In this document: one piece after another, positions 5,352 to 6,791 of the stretch
How the letters are laid out: every line of letters starts with the position of its first letter
How positions within the stretch are numbered: the stretch's first letter is position 1
Origin: Candidatus Melainabacteria bacterium
GTDB taxonomy: Bacteria > Actinomycetota > Actinomycetes > Mycobacteriales > Pseudonocardiaceae
Assembly (NCBI GenBank): GCA_903970565.1
Contig: CAJCJE010000923.1
Location: 1 to 6,791 of the forward strand
Length of the DNA: 6,791 bases
Direction: 5' to 3'
Program-made: the position numbers and the translations under genes
Notes under the pieces: model-generated
What the model saw: only the letters and a program-made list of their open reading frames with translations
Databases searched by the model: none
Told to the model about the DNA's origin: nothing

Positions 5352-6221
5352 TCAGTTGACCGCGTCCTGTAGTTCCTGGAACTCCGCGTCGGTCAGGGTG
5401 ACCTCGGCGGCGGCGATGTTCTCCTCGACGTGCGTCACCGTGGACGTGCCGGGGATCGGCAGCATCACCGGGGACCGGCGCAGCAGCCAGGCGAGCGCGA
5501 GCTGCGAGGGGGTGGCGCCGTGCTTGTCGGCGAACACCTGCAATGGACCGTCCGCCTTGGCGAGCTTGCCGATGGCCAGCGGGTTCCACGGGATGAAGGC
5601 GATGTCGTTGGCCGTCGAGTAGTCCAACACGGATTCGGCGAACCGGTCGGCGAAGTTGAACCGGTTCTGCACCGACACGATGTCCGCGATGGCGCGTGCC
5701 TGCTCCACCTGCTCGACGGTGACCTCGGACAGGCCGAGATGGGCGATCTTGCCCTCACCCTGCAACAGCTTGAGTTCACCGACCTGGTCGGCGAGCGGCA
5801 CCTTCGGGTCGATCCGGTGCAGCTGCAACAGGTCGATCCGCTCGACGCCCAGGTGTCGCAGGCTCAGCTCGACCTGCTGACGCAGGTACTCCGGCCGGCC
5901 GACCTCGATCCACTTGTTCGGTCCCTGCCTGGTGAATCCGGCCTTGGTCGCGATGACCAGGTCGTCCTGATACGGCCGCAGGGCCTTGTTGATCAGCAGT
6001 TCGGACACGAACGGGCCGTAGGCGTCCGCGGTATCGATGAAGTTGACGCCGAGTTCCACGGCGCGGCGCAGGGTGCGTACCGCCTCGTCCGGGTCCTTCG
6101 GCTCGCCCCACACGCCCGGCCCGGTGATGCGCATCGCGCCGAAGCCCAGGCGAGTGACCGGCAGCGTACCGGCGAGCCGGAACTCGCCGGATGCCTTGGC
6201 CGGCTGGCTGGTGGTGGTCAT
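5352..6221 (-). CDS. Aldo/keto reductase, YdbC/PdxI-like
   Basis: A 289-residue cytoplasmic NADPH-dependent oxidoreductase with a TIM-barrel fold. The catalytic tetrad is complete: D63 and Y68 (FIDTADAYGP), K93 (ATKAGF) and H135 (LLQLHRID). The NADPH-binding C-terminal motif IPGTSTVTHVEEN starts at 256. Length and segment order match E. coli YdbC, which is the pyridoxal reductase PdxI, including RLGFGAMRITGPGVWG near the N-terminus. The overall similarity suggests carbonyl reduction; pyridoxal as substrate is only a possibility. The ATG at 6221 has AGGAG 6 nt upstream. The same ATG overlaps the stop of a short open frame before it (ATGA). The gene follows an HxlR regulator on the same strand, a usual pairing in which the regulator senses reactive carbonyls or quinones and the reductase removes them (inference). 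Confidence 0.94.
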   Translation of the reverse strand: MTTTSQPAKASGEFRLAGTLPVTRLGFGAMRITGPGVWGEPKDPDEAVRTLRRAVELGVNFIDTADAYGPFVSELLINKALRPYQDDLVIATKAGFTRQGPNKWIEVGRPEYLRQQVELSLRHLGVERIDLLQLHRIDPKVPLADQVGELKLLQGEGKIAHLGLSEVTVEQVEQARAIADIVSVQNRFNFADRFAESVLDYSTANDIAFIPWNPLAIGKLAKADGPLQVFADKHGATPSQLALAWLLRRSPVMLPIPGTSTVTHVEENIAAAEVTLTDAEFQELQDAVN

Positions 6222-6227
6222 GATCTT

Positions 6228-6232
6228 CTCCT
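6228..6232 (-). promoter_or_regulatory. Ribosome binding site of the aldo/keto reductase
   Basis: AGGAG on the minus strand, 6 nt before the ATG at 6221. It supports that start and independent initiation even if the preceding short frame is translated. Confidence 0.75.
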
Positions 6233-6276
6233 CGCGATCGTGCTGTTACCTCGGCAGGCCGCAGACTCGCCGGCCT

Positions 6277-6294
6277 CGATCACTTCCGTGATCG
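6277..6294. repeat. Perfect 7-bp hairpin or operator-like palindrome upstream of the reductase
   Basis: CGATCAC-ttcc-GTGATCG, a perfect 7-bp inverted repeat with a 4-nt spacer, 56 bp before the reductase ATG. A further GCAGA/TCTGC pair (6261-6265 and 6295-6299) flanks it unevenly. It may be an operator for the neighbouring HxlR protein, a weak terminator of the HxlR transcript, or simply part of the short open frame here. No promoter elements could be fixed around it. Confidence 0.45.
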
Positions 6295-6383
6295 TCTGCT
6301 TGAAGGCCGCCGGGCTGGCCCGGTATTCCGAGACGGCCCGATCGGAGACGAGAACCACTCGAACGAAGGCGATCGGCTGGTGG

Positions 6384-6791
6384 CTAGTGACTCTCGCCCA
6401 CGGTGCTCGCGTGCAGCCGTACCCCGGTCGCGGCAACGGGATCGCCGCAGTGCCGGCAGACCTGCTGAAGTTCCAACCGCTGCCCGCACTCGTGGTCGAA
6501 CGTGGCGGTCGGCGGGTCCTGCGCCCAGGTCGAGCCCCATTCCGACAGCGCGAGCAGCACCGGACGCAACTGACGGCCGGACTCGGTGAGGTAGTACTCG
6601 AATCGCCGGGGCCGCTCGGAATACTGCCGGCGCTCGATCACCCCGGCGGCCTCCAGCTTGCGCAGCCGGTCAGTGAGGATGTCCCTCGGCGCGCCGGTGT
6701 AGCCGACGATCTGGTCGAACCGGCGCACGCCGTAGCTGAGTTCCCGGATGATCAGCAGCGACCAGCGCTCTCCCACGATCTGTAGCGAGGC
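6384..6791 (-). CDS. HxlR-family winged-helix regulator, N-terminus beyond window
   Basis: The visible 135 residues, open to the window edge, are the larger part of an HxlR regulator. They begin within the first helix (ASLQIVGERWSLLIIREL). The helix-turn-helix RRFDQIVGYTGAPRDILTDRLRKLEAAG and the wing RRFEYYLTESGR follow. After LALSEWGSTWA comes a short Cys/His segment, DHECGQRLELQQVCRHCGDPV, with Cys spacing C-x9-C-x2-C. The other HxlR gene at 4645-5229 has a related segment. The N-terminal region that would hold the redox-sensing Cys is not in the window, so the start cannot be set; the in-frame GTG at 6776 falls inside the domain and is not the start. The gene is upstream of and in line with the aldo/keto reductase, which it probably regulates. 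Confidence 0.9.
   Translation of the reverse strand, partial: ASLQIVGERWSLLIIRELSYGVRRFDQIVGYTGAPRDILTDRLRKLEAAGVIERRQYSERPRRFEYYLTESGRQLRPVLLALSEWGSTWAQDPPTATFDHECGQRLELQQVCRHCGDPVAATGVRLHASTVGESH

Larger units (their letters stand above)
6218..6436 (-). pseudogene. Possible small or remnant coding frame between HxlR and the reductase gene
   Basis: An open frame of up to 72 codons that runs from inside the end of the HxlR gene to a TGA overlapping the reductase ATG as ATGA. Outside the HxlR overlap its final 46 codons (from a GTG near 6355) have about 78% G/C at third positions against about 57-61% at the first two, the bias of real genes here. The product includes SEYRASPAAFKQTITEVIEAG, which I do not recognise. 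No good Shine-Dalgarno sequence is visible. It could be a coupled small protein, a decayed gene end, or chance. No function is assigned. Confidence 0.25.

Noticed and set aside
5430..6785. Plus-strand open frame opposite the reductase and partial HxlR genes
   Set aside because: Antisense shadow of an aldo/keto reductase with an intact catalytic tetrad and of an HxlR domain.
1..6791. CRISPR array, tRNA, rRNA or insertion sequence
   Set aside because: No regularly spaced repeats, cloverleaf-like segments, transposase motifs or terminal inverted repeats with target duplications were seen.

Overview
The window is about 6.8 kb of high-GC DNA with strong G/C preference at third codon positions. 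It carries a coenzyme F420-type LLM oxidoreductase, two HxlR regulators with a Cys-rich tail, a lipobox lipoprotein and an apparently leaderless promoter. Together these point to an actinomycete (Actinomycetota, filamentous or Nocardia/Pseudonocardia-like). The genus cannot be fixed from the sequence alone. Every gene I can support lies on the minus strand, so transcription runs from high to low coordinates. The long plus-strand reading frames are antisense shadows.

In transcription order: (1) 6791-6384, the 3' part of an HxlR-family regulator whose start lies beyond the window. (2) 6436-6218, a spacer that contains a coding-like open frame and a short perfect hairpin. (3) 6221-5352, an aldo/keto reductase of the YdbC/PdxI type, followed by a hairpin that may be its terminator. 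(4) 5229-4645, a complete second HxlR regulator with a zinc-ribbon-like segment and a repeat-built tail. (5) 4576-4022 and 4022-2955, an SRPBCC (START-like) protein and an Rv3520c-like LLM oxidoreductase, translationally coupled through a TGATG overlap. (6) 2822-1899, a secreted lipoprotein whose leader contains a 13-bp inverted repeat next to the ribosome binding site. (7) 1637-1, a secreted sedolisin (S53) protease with an N-terminal propeptide; its C-terminal end is off the window.

The two enzyme blocks each follow an HxlR regulator, a common arrangement for redox or electrophile-responsive detoxification. The best regulatory signal is a 31-bp near-palindrome at 4615-4645. It overlaps both the end of the complete HxlR gene and a TTGACA promoter element in front of the SRPBCC-LLM pair, which suggests that this HxlR controls that pair. 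The lipoprotein and protease are separate export-related genes, separated by a 22-bp perfect stem. The families are known ones. I see no clearly new system, and the points worth a second look are mostly regulatory.
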